DNA from: Closterium sp. NIES-65
Taxonomy: Eukaryota; Streptophyta; Zygnematophyceae; Desmidiales; Closteriaceae
Length of the DNA stretch: 64,000 nucleotides
Direction: 5' to 3'
NCBI GenBank assembly: GCA_948144175.1
Contig: CANXME010002283.1
Span: 62,001 to 126,000, forward strand
The notes below the pieces were generated by a model, which was not told the DNA's origin, searched no databases, and worked only from the letters and a program-made list of their open reading frames with translations. Below, piece after piece: positions 21,142 to 31,423 of this stretch (position 1 is its first letter; the number at the start of each line of letters is the position of its first letter). The position numbers and the translations under genes are program-made.

Positions 21142-24100
21142 ATGCTGCCTCACCGCGTGCGCGTGAGGGACTTCGCGGCGGCGCGCTCGTCGGAGTTCGC
21201 CGCCCTCTACGCCGCGCTCGACCGCGCGCGCGCCCCAACGGTCGGCGCTGCCGCCAATGCGCCTGGGGCCGACCCACGCGGGGAGCGGAACGGCCGAGCG
21301 GATAGTGCGGCGGGAGATGCGGCGGAAGGCCGCGGAGGAGGAAGCGAGGGGCGTCGCGTGGTGGGGCGGCGCGAGTGGGGCGCGCGGCGACGGCGCGATC
21401 GAGTGGCCGTGAGGCACGGCACGCCGCGGCACCTGATCCGACGGACCAGCAGCTTCGTGCGGCGCGGGGGAGCCAGAAAGAGCGGGGCGGGCGGAACGAA
21501 GGGGGTGGGCGGAACGAGCGGGGCGGGCGATGCACGTGAGGACCTGCGACGAGGGCGCGGGGGCTTGGCGCGAGTGGTCGCGGGGCAGGTTCGCCGAAAG
21601 CGCGTCAAGGTCACGGCACTGGAGGGACACGTGGACAGCGGGACGCGGGGCGCGGAGGAGGAGGAGGGAGGGGAGGCGCAGAAGGATGCAAGAGAGTGGG
21701 GGGAAGGGGAGACGGAAGGAGAAGGCAAGGCGTGCAGGCGAGTGCGCAGATGGGCGCAGGCGAAACGGGTGAAGCAGGGGGTGGGGGGAGGGCGGGCGTG
21801 GAACGAAGGGGGGAGCCACGGGAGGGCGAGGCGGGTGGCGAGTCACATGTGGCATGCAAAGCGATTCCACATGGTGGACACGTGGGGTTACAGGCTGGCA
21901 TCGAGGCTGCATGGCAGGTGCGGCCGCATGATGACATGTGCGGTGCAGCACAGAGCATCCATCATGCCCCGTGCTCGCGCCACTGCTCCATTCCTTGTCC
22001 CATCCCCTGTCTACTCACTTACCAGTTCGTTCCGTCTCTCGCCCCTGTCGCCCCTCCCTGCGCGTGCAGGGGCCGTGGCAGCCGGGCGGTGGTGGAGGCG
22101 GTGGGCAGGGCGGCCGTGCTGCACGACGCGTCGTACCACTCCGCCATCCAGCTCACTGGCGCGCAGGTGGGCTGCCCACTGCTAGCTTGCTGTTCCATGT
22201 CGCACTTCCCACCATGTCGCACTTCCCACCATGAGTCAGAAGTTTGCCACTCTGCTGTTTCAGAATGCATGTCAGGCTGCTCGCCTGTCCCCCACAGCCT
22301 CCCTGGTGACCACTGCGTGCGTGCGTGACAGGGTGTGTAGCGCAGCAGCAGGCACAGACGGACAGGCGGCATGCGGCATGGCAGCTGTGGAAGCCACGAG
22401 GCGGTTCACTTGCCTCCCGCCCTCCCCCAACCCCCTTTCCTTTCTTTCCCTTTTGCCCTCTTTCTGTGGCGCGTTGTGTCTCTGATTCCTGCTCTCTCTT
22501 CAACTTCCCTTCTTCCTCTCACCCAGAAAATCTTCTGTCTACCCATTCCCCTCCCATGCACCCGTCCATTCATCCACCACCCCTCCCCCCGCCCAGGCGG
22601 ACATCTCCGCTCTGCTCGCCTGCTGCACTTCCCCAGGCGCACTCCCCCTCGCCTCTCGCCCCGCGCCTGCCACCCCTCACACGGCGCATGCTGCACGCAC
22701 AGACAGGGGTGATGGAGGGGCGGGTGAGGCGGCACGGGGGGAGGCATGGAGGCGGGGAGTGCTGGAGCTGAGAGCGCTGGTGAGAGAGGGGGGCACGTGT
22801 GGTGGGAGGGGGAGGCAGGTGTGGTGAGACTGTGACTGCCGTGGTGGCTCTTTCTAGCTCTGTGATTGCATTGCTGTGGGTTGATAGCCTTACATGCTAC
22901 AGCATTTACCACTTTGACCTTTATATGTGGCAGCCACTGCGTGTTACACCTTGCGGCTCTTCTGTGCCCGTGATACCTCAACTGGCACGGCAGTCTGCGT
23001 GAGCATGCCTCATCCTCCACCCCCCAACAATCCAAGCGTCACCATCATCCTCCTCATTTTCCCGCATCCCACACCTCCTCTCTCCTGCACAACCTCACCC
23101 GTCCCCCATCTCCACTGTCCCCCATCTCCACTGTCCCCCATCTCCACTGTCCCCCATCTCCACTGTCCCCCATCTCCACTGTCCCCCATCTCCACTGTCC
23201 CCCATCTCCACTGTCCCCCATCTCCACTGTCCCCCATCTCCACTGTCCCCCATCTCCACTGTCCCCCATCTCCACTGTCCCCCATCTCCTCTGTCTTGTC
23301 TCCCATCTCCACTGTCTCCCTTCGTCCCCATCCGAATAGCTCTGCTCCGTGTCGAGTGATACCAGCAGCAGCGACGTGATTGGTCCGGCCAGTTTCATGT
23401 GGCAGGCAGTGGCGTGTGCGGCAGAGCAAGGGTGTGATGGTGCTGCTCGTGCGCCTCGTGCCACCGCTCGTGCGCCGGGTGCCACCGCTGTCCTTGGTGC
23501 TGCTAGCGGTCAGGGTGGCGGGGGAGAGAGAGGCGGTGGGGAGGTGAAGGGAGGGCAAAAGGACGAGGGGTTTGGATGGAAGCAGCGGCGGAGAGAGAAG
23601 CAGGGGCGGCGCAAGCAGGAGCAGCGGCGGCAGAGGTGCGTGTGGGTGTGGGTGCATGCCCTCATGCTGCCCGACGCCCTGGCCGCCCTCACAGCCGCCA
23701 GTCAGCAGCTGGACCAGGAGAGCAGCAGCGAGCAGAAAGGGTGGAGGCGGAGGCGGGTGAGTGTGGAGAGTCGTGAGGGCGAGCTGTGTCGGCTGGAGGT
23801 GGCGGGGCGAGCTGCCCTCCCCCTGCTGCTCTCCGTGCTGCGCCCCTCCGCCCCTTTCAACACCCTCTCCCCCGTGCTGCTGCCGCTACCCTTCCCTGCT
23901 GCTGCTGCCCCTGCCGCCTCTGCCTCCCCTGCTGCCCCCACCTCTGCTTCGCCTGCTGGCCGCTCTGCCTCGTCCGCTGCAGCATCAGCGCGCCTGCAGC
24001 AGTCAGAAGCGTCCTGGAAGGTGCTGGCAGAGCAGGGGGCGCACCTCCCTGGTGGGGCCGTGGTGGGGTTGAGAGCGGTGAACGCGCGGCTGCTGGCAGG

Positions 24101-27100
24101 CAGGGGGAGGGAGGCTGGTGGGGTAGCTGGTGGGGCGCCTGGAGGGCGGATAGGCTCTTCTCATGGACAGCACACTGGGAGTGCTGATGTGTTACACAAG
24201 GGTGGTCTGTGTTTCGATTGGTGGAGAGATGTGGCAGGATCGGTGGATGGGGCGTCCATTGCCGCTGCTCCCACTCTGTGGATTCCGAGAGAGCAGCACA
24301 GGGCAGCACGCTGCCGGGGGGAGCATGGGGCACGCAGGGGGGGGGGCAATGAGTCACACATGGAAATGCATGACGCATGGGAGGCGGAAGAGGAGGCGAG
24401 GCTGACAATGGGTGATAGTGGGGAGGAGAGGGCGGAGACGCGTGAAGGTGTGGGAGGGCAGCGAGGAGGAGAGGTGAGAGGCACAGCAGCCGCTGTGACC
24501 AGCACCACCCCTCTCCCCCTCTCCGCCCCGCCCCCCCAGCGCCTGCTGGATGCGTGGCGCCGCGCGCTCAAGCTGCAGGGGCTGATGGGGGCGCGGGAGG
24601 CACAGCGCATGGGGGAGAGCGTGGCGGGGCAGTGGGTGCAGTGGCAGGCGGGCAGAGGGGAGGGGGGGAGTGGTGGGGAGGGGCGGGGAGGAGGAGATGG
24701 GGCGTGTGGAGGAGAGGTGTGTGGAGAGCAGGCAGGGTGTGATGTGGTGGTGGTGAAGCATGGGTGCGGTGCCATGCAGGGTGCTGCCGTGACCAGGTGT
24801 GGTGTTGCCGTGACCAGGTGTGGTGTTGCCGTGACCAGGTGTGGTGAGGCGCGCTCCTGGTGCTGCGGGGTGATAGCGAGGAAAGGGATAGTGAGACGAA
24901 TGGCAGGATGGTGTAGAAAGATGGGGAGGGGAAGGTGAGGGTGGGCAGGAGATGTACAGTCGTGGGACTTGGGAAGCCTGTGATGCTGTGTGCTTCTTCA
25001 TCCCCCCCTGTCCAACCTCCACGCCCTCTCCCCTCTCCTCTCTCGCTTTTTCCCCTTGACTCTCTCTCATCACAGGTGGTCGGTCATCGTGCCATCCGAG
25101 TGGCTGCAGGTGTGCTGGTACCCGTTCATCCTGCACGGTGCACATGCCATCGGGCTAGCCGAGAGGCACACGCTCTTCACAGCGGTGAGTCGCTCTTCAC
25201 AGCGGTGAGTCGCTCTTCACAGCGGTGAGTCGCTCTTCACAGCGGTGAGTCGCTCTTCACAGCGGTGAGTCGCTCTTCACAGCGGTGAGTCGCTCTTCAC
25301 AGCGGTGAGTCGCTCTTCACAGCGGTGAGTCGCTCTTCACAGCAGTAAAGTCACCTGTTCTCCTTTATATGTTCCAACCAATACATGTCTCTCCCGTTCT
25401 CTGCCTCTCTTCCCCCTGTAACTGCCCTTTAATCCCCCTCTTATCCCCCCGATCCCCTTCTTATCAACCTCCTCTCTTGCACAGGCGGGTCTGCCTCTCT
25501 TTCCTTACGACTACTCTGAGACGTTCGGCTACAGGTGCCACGTGGCAGCCTCCTATTTGCTGCAGCGCGCCCGCTATGACCGCACACCACCCTCCAAGCG
25601 CCCTCTGTGCCCCCCCCTGCCGCCTGCTTGGGCTGCTGCTTCTGGCGCGTGGGGAGGGGCGGGGGAAGGAGGAGAGAGAGGGAGAGACGGGGGGGAAGGG
25701 AGAGAAGGGGGTGGAGGGGAGGCAGAGGCGGACATGGACTTGAGGGTGGCGCGCTGCTCTGCTCGCGCGCTCTCTGCCTTGCTGCCTGCTGCTCTGCGCC
25801 ACGGCTCTCGTGCTGCTGCTCACGGGGATGCTGCTGACGGTGAGGGGGGGGGCGGCAGGGGATTATGGGTGGATGGGCGTGTCACAGACCAGGGCGGGAA
25901 AGGGCACGCAGGGCAGGCGGGCAGTGGAGGAGGTGGGTGGAAGCTGGGAGCGGTGGGCGGGGCGCATGGCTCACGGGTGGGCGGGGCGCATGGCTCACGG
26001 GTGGGCGGGGCGCATGGCTCACGGGTGAGTGTGGAGTGGAGGCGAGTGGGGGAGAGGGAGAGAGGGTCGACCACATGGGAGGAGAGAGGGGCTGATGCTG
26101 CTGGTGGGGCATGTGTGGCGGATGGGCATGGAGGGGGGAGCGTGGGCATGGCAATGGATGTGGACTCGCCTGCGGCATGCCCACCACTGCCCCTCCATGC
26201 GCTCTCAAGCACCGCAGCGCCACCACGGCAGCATGAGCAGCAGGGGACGTGCATGGTGGCGGTGCGAGTGGTGCCGGCGGGCAGGGGGGCAGCGCAGGCA
26301 GCAGCAGAGCTGTGTGTGCCGTCGCCTCAAGACTTCCACCGCTTCTGCTTCCGACGCAATGGGGCTTCTGTGCACGGGTGGGTCCTTCCTTGCACAGGTG
26401 CCACGTGTGCTTGTCCATGCATGATTAGAAATGTGCATGTCCATGCGTATAAAACGTGCCACGTGTGCATGTGTAAGCATGGGTGCACCATGTGCGTGCT
26501 CTCTGTGCCACTCCAATCTTCTCTATCCTCGTCGGATCTGCTGTGAGCGTTCACTCACCTCGTGCCAGTCCCCTGCGCCTAGGCCCAACTCTTGCTCTTG
26601 CCCTTCCCCTCCAACTACCGCCTCTGCCCGTCTACCCTGGCAGCGTCCGTGCCTCTGCCTGGCGTGGAGTTGTCCTCCCTCCCTCTCTCCTCCGCACCAG
26701 GCTCGGCTCCGTACCTGTTGCCATGGCTCGGAAGACGAAGCGGCAGGTGCAGAAGCAGAAGCAGAGGGAGAGGCGGCGAGGCACAGAGGAAGAGCAATAT
26801 GTGGCGAGCTTGAGGGAGACAGAGGGGCTGCAGAGGAAGGAGGGCGACGGAGCCAGGGGAGGGGGTCAATGGTGTGGGGGGACAAGGCGCGGGATTAGGG
26901 AAGTGGTTGGGTTTGTGACGAGTGCAGCACCGCGAGGCAGGTGAGGCCATGTGGACAGGGGGGGCATTGCTTGAGGGAAGGTCGGTGTATTGAGGGAGGT
27001 GGGGGGAGTGTGGGGGTGGAGGGAGTAGAGGGAGGGGTTGGGCAAGGGAGGGTAGCAGTGGAGTGTGAATGGTGGTGACAATTGGGTCGAGGTAGCTAAT

Positions 27101-27461
27101 CAGATGTCTTGTTTGGGGAGGGAAGGTTTGCAAGTTTGCCCTTTCACCCTTTCCTCTCCATCTACCTCCCAACGCATCCCCCAACACCCATTGCATGGCG
27201 CGGAGCAGCAAGAGCCGAGTGTCGCTTGGGTGTGTGCGAGCATCAGCCTTGCACGCAGCTGCGTGCCGCCAGTACTCCTCCACCATCCCCTCCCTCTCCA
27301 CCATCCCCTCCATCTCCACCACCTCGCCCTCTGCCGCGCTTCTTCCTTCCGTACGAGTGCTGCTGCTCATGCGCTGCCCCGCCTCCTCTGCCTTCCGCCC
27401 CGTGCTCGTCTCACTGGCTGCGGAAGACTCGGGACACCTGGCAAGCACCGGATGGTCGTGA
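21142..27461 (+). CDS. POP1: POP1, large protein subunit of RNase P / RNase MRP, eight exons
   Basis: Nucleolar scaffold protein that holds the catalytic RNA of RNase MRP (and RNase P where an RNP form exists). Proposed exons: 21142-21917, 22070-22166, 22597 to about 22823, about 23366-24796, 25076-25184, 25485-26377, 26644-26940, and 27206 or 27209 to 27461. They join in frame to about 1360 residues. Signatures: start MLPHRVRVRDFAAAR, TPRHLIRR, MWHAKRFHMVDTWGYRLA, LHGRGRGSRAVV across intron 1, VLHDASYHSAIQL, WVWVHAL, then the POPLD-type block TRWSVIVPSEWLQVCWYPF, HGAHAIGLAERH and AGLPLFPYDYSETFGYR, and GFVTSAAPRG and VRVLLLMRCPASSAFRP at the end. Known POP1 proteins have about 800-1050 residues; the excess is Gly/Ala/Glu-rich filler. 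The exon 3 end, exon 4 start and possible introns within exons 4 and 6 are uncertain. The start is the first in-frame ATG. Confidence 0.93.
23103..23294 (+). repeat. 16-bp minisatellite in POP1 intron 3
   Basis: Twelve uninterrupted copies of CCCCCATCTCCACTGT (the last with one change), then a degenerate tail to about 23325. The array is pyrimidine-rich and lies about 50-70 bp before the exon 4 acceptor, so it extends the polypyrimidine tract. Near-identity of the units suggests recent expansion. Confidence 0.95.
24785..24847 (+). repeat. 21-bp array with repeated in-frame 5' splice sites, POP1 exon 4 end
   Basis: Three copies of a 21-bp unit containing GCCGTGACCAGGTGTGG. Each has CAG|GTGTGG, donor-like, at 24797, 24818 and 24839. 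The first donor joins ...VTR to WSVIVPSEW of exon 5. As the unit is seven codons long, the other two donors would insert CGVAVTR once or twice without changing frame. Confidence 0.85.
25171..25350 (+). repeat. 20-bp array of alternating splice acceptors and donors, POP1 exon 5 end
   Basis: Eight perfect copies of CGCTCTTCACAGCGGTGAGT followed by a ninth variant copy. Each unit has an acceptor-like CTCTTCACAG and, two bases on, the consensus-like donor GTGAGT (25185, then every 20 bp to 25325). Only the first donor keeps the POP1 frame (RHTLFTA joined to AGLPLFPYD of exon 6). Later ones add 20 bases each or a TGA codon. Confidence 0.93.
25953..26024 (+). repeat. 24-bp coding minisatellite in POP1 exon 6
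   Basis: Three exact copies of a 24-bp unit containing GGCGCATGGCTCACGG, translating to repeated VGGAHGSR. A GTGAGT hexamer follows directly at 26025. The unit is eight codons, so the frame is kept if it is exonic. A GT follows ACGG at each unit boundary, so these could also act as donors if this stretch contains an unrecognised intron. Confidence 0.85.
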
Positions 27462-27536
27462 GAATGTTCTCACATATCAGGGTAAACCACCCTGAAACCC
27501 CTTGATTGTAGTGTATGTTGGTGTCACAATCAACTG

Positions 27537-27630
27537 TGCAGGAATGAATGAACTATGAAGGAGTTGGGTACAAGTACTAACCCTAAAGTGTTGCACCCCT
27601 TGTAGGTACTCACTATAGCCTAGAGAGAAC
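27537..27630 (-). repeat. Copia LTR fragment just after POP1
   Basis: About 90 bp matching the inner part of the Copia LTR (GAATGAATGAACTATGAAGG, GGGTACAAGTACTAACCC), with both ends decayed. It begins about 75 bp after the POP1 stop codon, so the POP1 3' UTR may run into it. It adjoins the remnant of C4. Confidence 0.78.
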
Positions 27631-27640
27631 ACAGGTACAC

Positions 27641-27868
27641 TTTGAGGAGGTCTACCGGGGGGGGGGGGGGGGGGGGGGACTGGTACCAGGAAGAGAGGCG
27701 AGAGGGGGACCGGGTGGGACGCGCACGGGTGTAGCCTGTAGTAACAGACAGACTCGTCAAAGGTGACGTCCTGGGAGGAAAAGACGCGACGCGAGCGCGG
27801 GTGGTAGAATTGCCACGGCGGGGCGTCGGTAGGGAAGCCAAGGAATACGCAGCGGAGAGTGCGAGAGG
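27641..27868 (-). pseudogene. C4 integrase C-terminal fragment
   Basis: The minus strand reads RTLRCVFLGFPTDAPPWQFY then SSQDVTFDESVCYYRL, the stretch after the Copia integrase core. A run of 22 G (27657-27678) lies where the other copies have the proline-rich start of the hinge. RT and RNase H are missing and the fragment abuts an LTR remnant. Its upstream part continues at 29199 beyond the hAT insertion. Confidence 0.85.
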
Positions 27869-29190
27869 CAGGGCTGACTTTATCAGACTAACATAGTCTG
27901 ATTGTCTGAAATCTCAGGGTATTTTCCTACGGATCCTGATTTTTCAGACTTTTAAGATTTTCAAACATCAGTACCTCAGACTTCCTTGTTTTTAGCCGAT
28001 AATGGGTCTTCAAACTACAGGGAGTACGGATCCTGAAATGCGGATCTGTAATTTCTACGTACATTCCGCTACATCATATGTTGCCAGTGTATGAACACAC
28101 TTCATGGTGCTGTCCAGGCCCTCAGATTCACTTTTAGGCACGTAAGGGTATCAGGGTCCCTCTGCCCCTAGACCCTGATCGTTAGGGTCGCCTAAAAAAA
28201 AAGCCTGAAAGTTCAGTGTTACTTAAAAAAAAGTCTGATACATCAGTGTTCCCTACAGAAAAAGGCTGATACTAGTACGGTAGTCTTTATTTTACTAGTA
28301 GTAAAAACACTAGGAAGGAAGCAAACAGCAGAACGGGATGTGAGGCTGGATGGCAGGTAGCACGGCTGGGAGGCGTGGATGCATCAGTGCTTGCCAGCAC
28401 GACCTAGACCGCCAGAATCCCTCGCAGCGCAGCCTGCCAGCATCTCTGTGCTGCAACCTTGTAATTGGTCAAGTCACTTAATGTTGCAAATGTGGCCAAT
28501 GAACGGACCAGGCGCGCCAACTAAGGGGCCATCAGTGTGGGCAAAATTGTCCGATAGTCAACGACAGGCCCTGCTGACACCGCGGGAATCTGATTTTCCC
28601 AGTACTTCCGGTCAAGTACACTCGTACCTAGTAGGATTCGCTTTCAGGGTCAAACTCGTTACAACGTAAAGGCATCAGTGTCACTTCAAAAAAATTGCTG
28701 AAAGTTCAGAGTCATGTGGCATGTGAAGGCTGAAAAATCAGCCCTAGGAAAAGCTGAACACTGGATTTTCAGGGTAGGTAAAAAAAAAACCCTGAAAATC
28801 AGGAATTTCAGGGTAAAATTCCTGATATCGTAGGGCCTGGTGCTGTCACGCACAGAATCTGTCCTTGGCAACTTTTGCCACCCTTTTCCCTTTGAAATCT
28901 GCCAACTTGGCTCGCTCTTTCACTCACACGGGACCATCACTGCAGCTATGCGGTGTCAGTGAGGGAAACTCTGTGCTGGCGCAGCAAAGTCGGTTAGCGC
29001 TGCGCCCCAGGTGCTACATTCGTGGCAATGTCGTGCTGCAGTGGTTGTAGTGTGTTCTGAGTACTTCAGACTTGTGTTTTTGCGGAACCTGAAAAATCAG
29101 AGTAGCCATTTTCTGGGAAATATGCCTTAGACTAATTTTTTTCAGAGCCCCCAGAACATCAGACTGGATTTTTTTGAATAGTCAGCCCTG
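27869..29190. mobile_element. Complete non-autonomous hAT element, 1322 bp, 8-bp TSD
   Basis: Terminal inverted repeats CAGGGCTGACT (27869-27879) and AGTCAGCCCTG (29180-29190). Both sides carry the identical 8-bp GCGAGAGG (27861-27868, 29191-29198), the target-duplication length of the hAT superfamily; CAGGG is a common hAT end. Removing the element and one duplication rejoins the C4 integrase in frame (WGALSL... to SSRTLRCVFLGF). No transposase is encoded. Both subterminal regions are full of CTGA/TCAG motifs and hairpins, for example 27882-27902 (9-bp stem, 3-base loop) and 28765-28799 (11-bp stem). Such motifs are typical transposase-binding sites. The centre (about 28330-28660) is more GC-rich and unassigned. 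Confidence 0.93.
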
Positions 29191-29198
29191 GCGAGAGG

Positions 29199-30560
29199 AG
29201 AGATTGCTCGCTTTGGCATTGCAAATTAAGGAGAGCGCCCCCCAGACCCAAAACACCGACGCATCGCCAACCTTCCCCGTCCACCGGAGCGTGGGCGAGG
29301 TCTTTGGCTTAGAGACACGGGGCTAGAGGTTGAGCTGATGCGCAGCGTATCGGACCGCAAACGGCGACAGAAAGTGGGGAGCAGCCGCATGGATCATGGA
29401 GGCATGAGCAATCTCCATGATCAAGCCAATGCGACGCTCAGCAATCCCATTCTGCTGAGGAGAGGCCGGAAGCGTGAACGACTAGCGGATGCCTTCGTCT
29501 CGACAAAACTCCGCAAGGAGGTCAGAAGCAAACTCACCGCCCCTGTCAGAGTGCAGACGTAGAACTGGGAAGTCCCGACGAAACCGCTTGCGCAGCTGGC
29601 AACGAGTAGCACGGATCCAGGGGATCAAAACACCGCTGACGTCCGTCTTGCGCCGCAAGGGGAAGACAGTGGTGTAGCGTATGTAGTCGTCAACAACCAG
29701 CAGGAAGTAGCGCTCCTGGTCCGTTCCACCGACGAGGGCCGGGCCCCAAACGTCCGTGTGGAGAGTCTGCAAATGAGTAGTGGTCGGAGGAAACTCGAAG
29801 GAGTGAGGAGCGGCACGCTATCGCCCCTCAATGCAGGGAAGGCACGGCGGTGCAGGCGAGCGCTGTAGGGAGGGCAGGGACATGGGAAGGCCAGAGACAA
29901 GGAGACAGGAGTGCATGGTATGGAGACGCGGCAACGAGAGGTGACCGAGGCGGTGGTGCCAGAGGAGAGCCTGGTGAGAGGGTACCCGACACGAGCAAGG
30001 CGCTGCAAGCTGACCAGAGACAGTCACCTGACCTGACTCAGCCACCTGTGCAGACGCGGTGGTCAGTGTGTACAGGCTGGACACAGGCTGACGAGTGAAC
30101 GTAGCAAGGTGACGGCCAGTCCGTGAGCACTTACAGATTGCCACACGCTGTTCTCCACGAATGAAGGTGTCAACCCATGCATCCTGGAGAACTCCGTTGC
30201 TCAACAAGTTCATTGAGAACGTGGGGAAGTGGAGACCTGAGAGAGACCCGAAGGGGACTGTCGGACACGGGAGGATAGTAGAGGCTTGCGCAACTACTGG
30301 GCCCCCCAGTGGGGTCAGCCAGTTAGACTGGGAGAGGTGCTGCGAGTGGTGTGACTGTGGTGCAATCACAAAAGAAGCAACGTAACGCGCCTGAGTCAAG
30401 CGTAAAAGTGTGCAAGGCCTCAGCTGAGGCAGGACCTGTGTTAGTAGACGCACTAGCACCTAGAGCGTCGGCAGACTCACGAGCACCTAGAGCTGCAGCG
30501 GACTCACTAGCACCTGGAGCGACAACAGACTAACTAGCACCTAGAGCACCAGCCTCTACA
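29199..30560 (-). pseudogene. C4 protease-integrase, broken
   Basis: From 30459 down: protease region (TFTLDSGA in a shifted frame near 30400, then LPCPTVPFGSLSGLHFPTFS), pre-integrase LWHHRLGHLSLPRL, zinc-binding CLPCIEGR, and integrase DVWGPALVGGTDQERYFLLV with HSDRGGEFASDLLAEFC. Several frameshifts and stops occur. The protein differs more from the others than C1, C6 and C8 do from each other, so C4 is an older or different subfamily. Confidence 0.87.
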
Positions 30561-31228
30561 CAACCAGGGACGCACCGCTGAGAAGCACAGTCGCGAGGCC
30601 GCTGCAGGGAGAAGGTGCTCTGCGGACGCTGCTGCCGCCGCTGTGTAGTACCCATAAAACCTAAGCCTCCACCACCAGGACTACATCGCTGAAAAACCCA
30701 CTTACAAAACTGCTAAGGGGTGGGGTCGTCCGGGAGAGGCAATGACAGCTGCTGTCCACCTCTAGCCGCTGCAACTACCGTGATAGTGGCCATGACAGGC
30801 AGTGACGGTAAGTAGCAGGTCCACCACCTAGAGCACCAACAGCACCTCCTCCAGCACTCCCAGCAGCACCTCTAGCAGCAGCAGTAGGACGAGCAGCAGC
30901 AGCAGCAGTAGTAGCAGGAGGGCGGCTCGGACTGGGCGGCGTGGCTCAGCCTCGGCAGCGCTGCTCGGCAGGGCACAGCGCAGCAGTAGCAGCGTATGCA
31001 GCAGCAGCGCGCTGGGCAATAGGGCACACAAGCGTTTTTTTTTTTTTTTTTGAATTTTATAATAATAATTATTTTTATTTAGGGTTGCGGGGCGCCCTGG
31101 CGCGCTTAGTAGCGGGGCGCGCTGGCGCGCGTAGCTGCGGGGCGCGCTGGCGCGCTTCGTAGTGGGGTGCGCTAGCGCGCTGAGCAGCAGGGCGCGTTGG
31201 GCTGCGGTATGCGCTAGCACGCTTAGCA
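30561..31228 (-). other. C4 gag remnant, poly-T run and palindromic GC repeats
   Basis: 30561-31030 is degraded gag tail and leader sequence with imperfect CAGCAC/CAGCAG runs and no usable frame. A run of 16-17 T lies at about 31036-31052, followed by AT-rich sequence. 31083-31227 has about five units of 27-30 bp, each with a GCGCGC-rich imperfect palindrome such as GCGCGCTGGCGCGC, separated by TAGTA- or GTAGC-like spacers. Origin unknown; it may be the leader repeat of C4. Confidence 0.6.
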
Positions 31229-31423
31229 TGTCAGAAACAACTAGCAGGCTCAGGGTGGATCACAACGTCACCATACACACTGAGCAAAAGCAAAGGGCCA
31301 CAAGGCCAATTAACATGTAGAGGGTAATATATACCAACAACAGCAAAGTGATCACTACCTAGCAAGAACAAGCAGCATGTATATCTATATATATATATAT
31401 ATAGGTCACAGTAAAAGCAAAGT

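Noticed and set aside
21207..21951. Pro/Ser/Arg-rich minus-strand frames opposite POP1 exon 1
   Set aside because: High GC content leaves antisense frames open; the + strand carries clear POP1 motifs and splice sites.
23010..23657. Minus-strand frame with repeated GDSGDGGQWRW over POP1 intron 3
   Set aside because: Reverse-frame reading of the 16-bp minisatellite inside an intron; no family match.
25171..25350. CRISPR-like array
   Set aside because: Direct head-to-tail 20-bp units without spacers inside a eukaryotic gene; a minisatellite.
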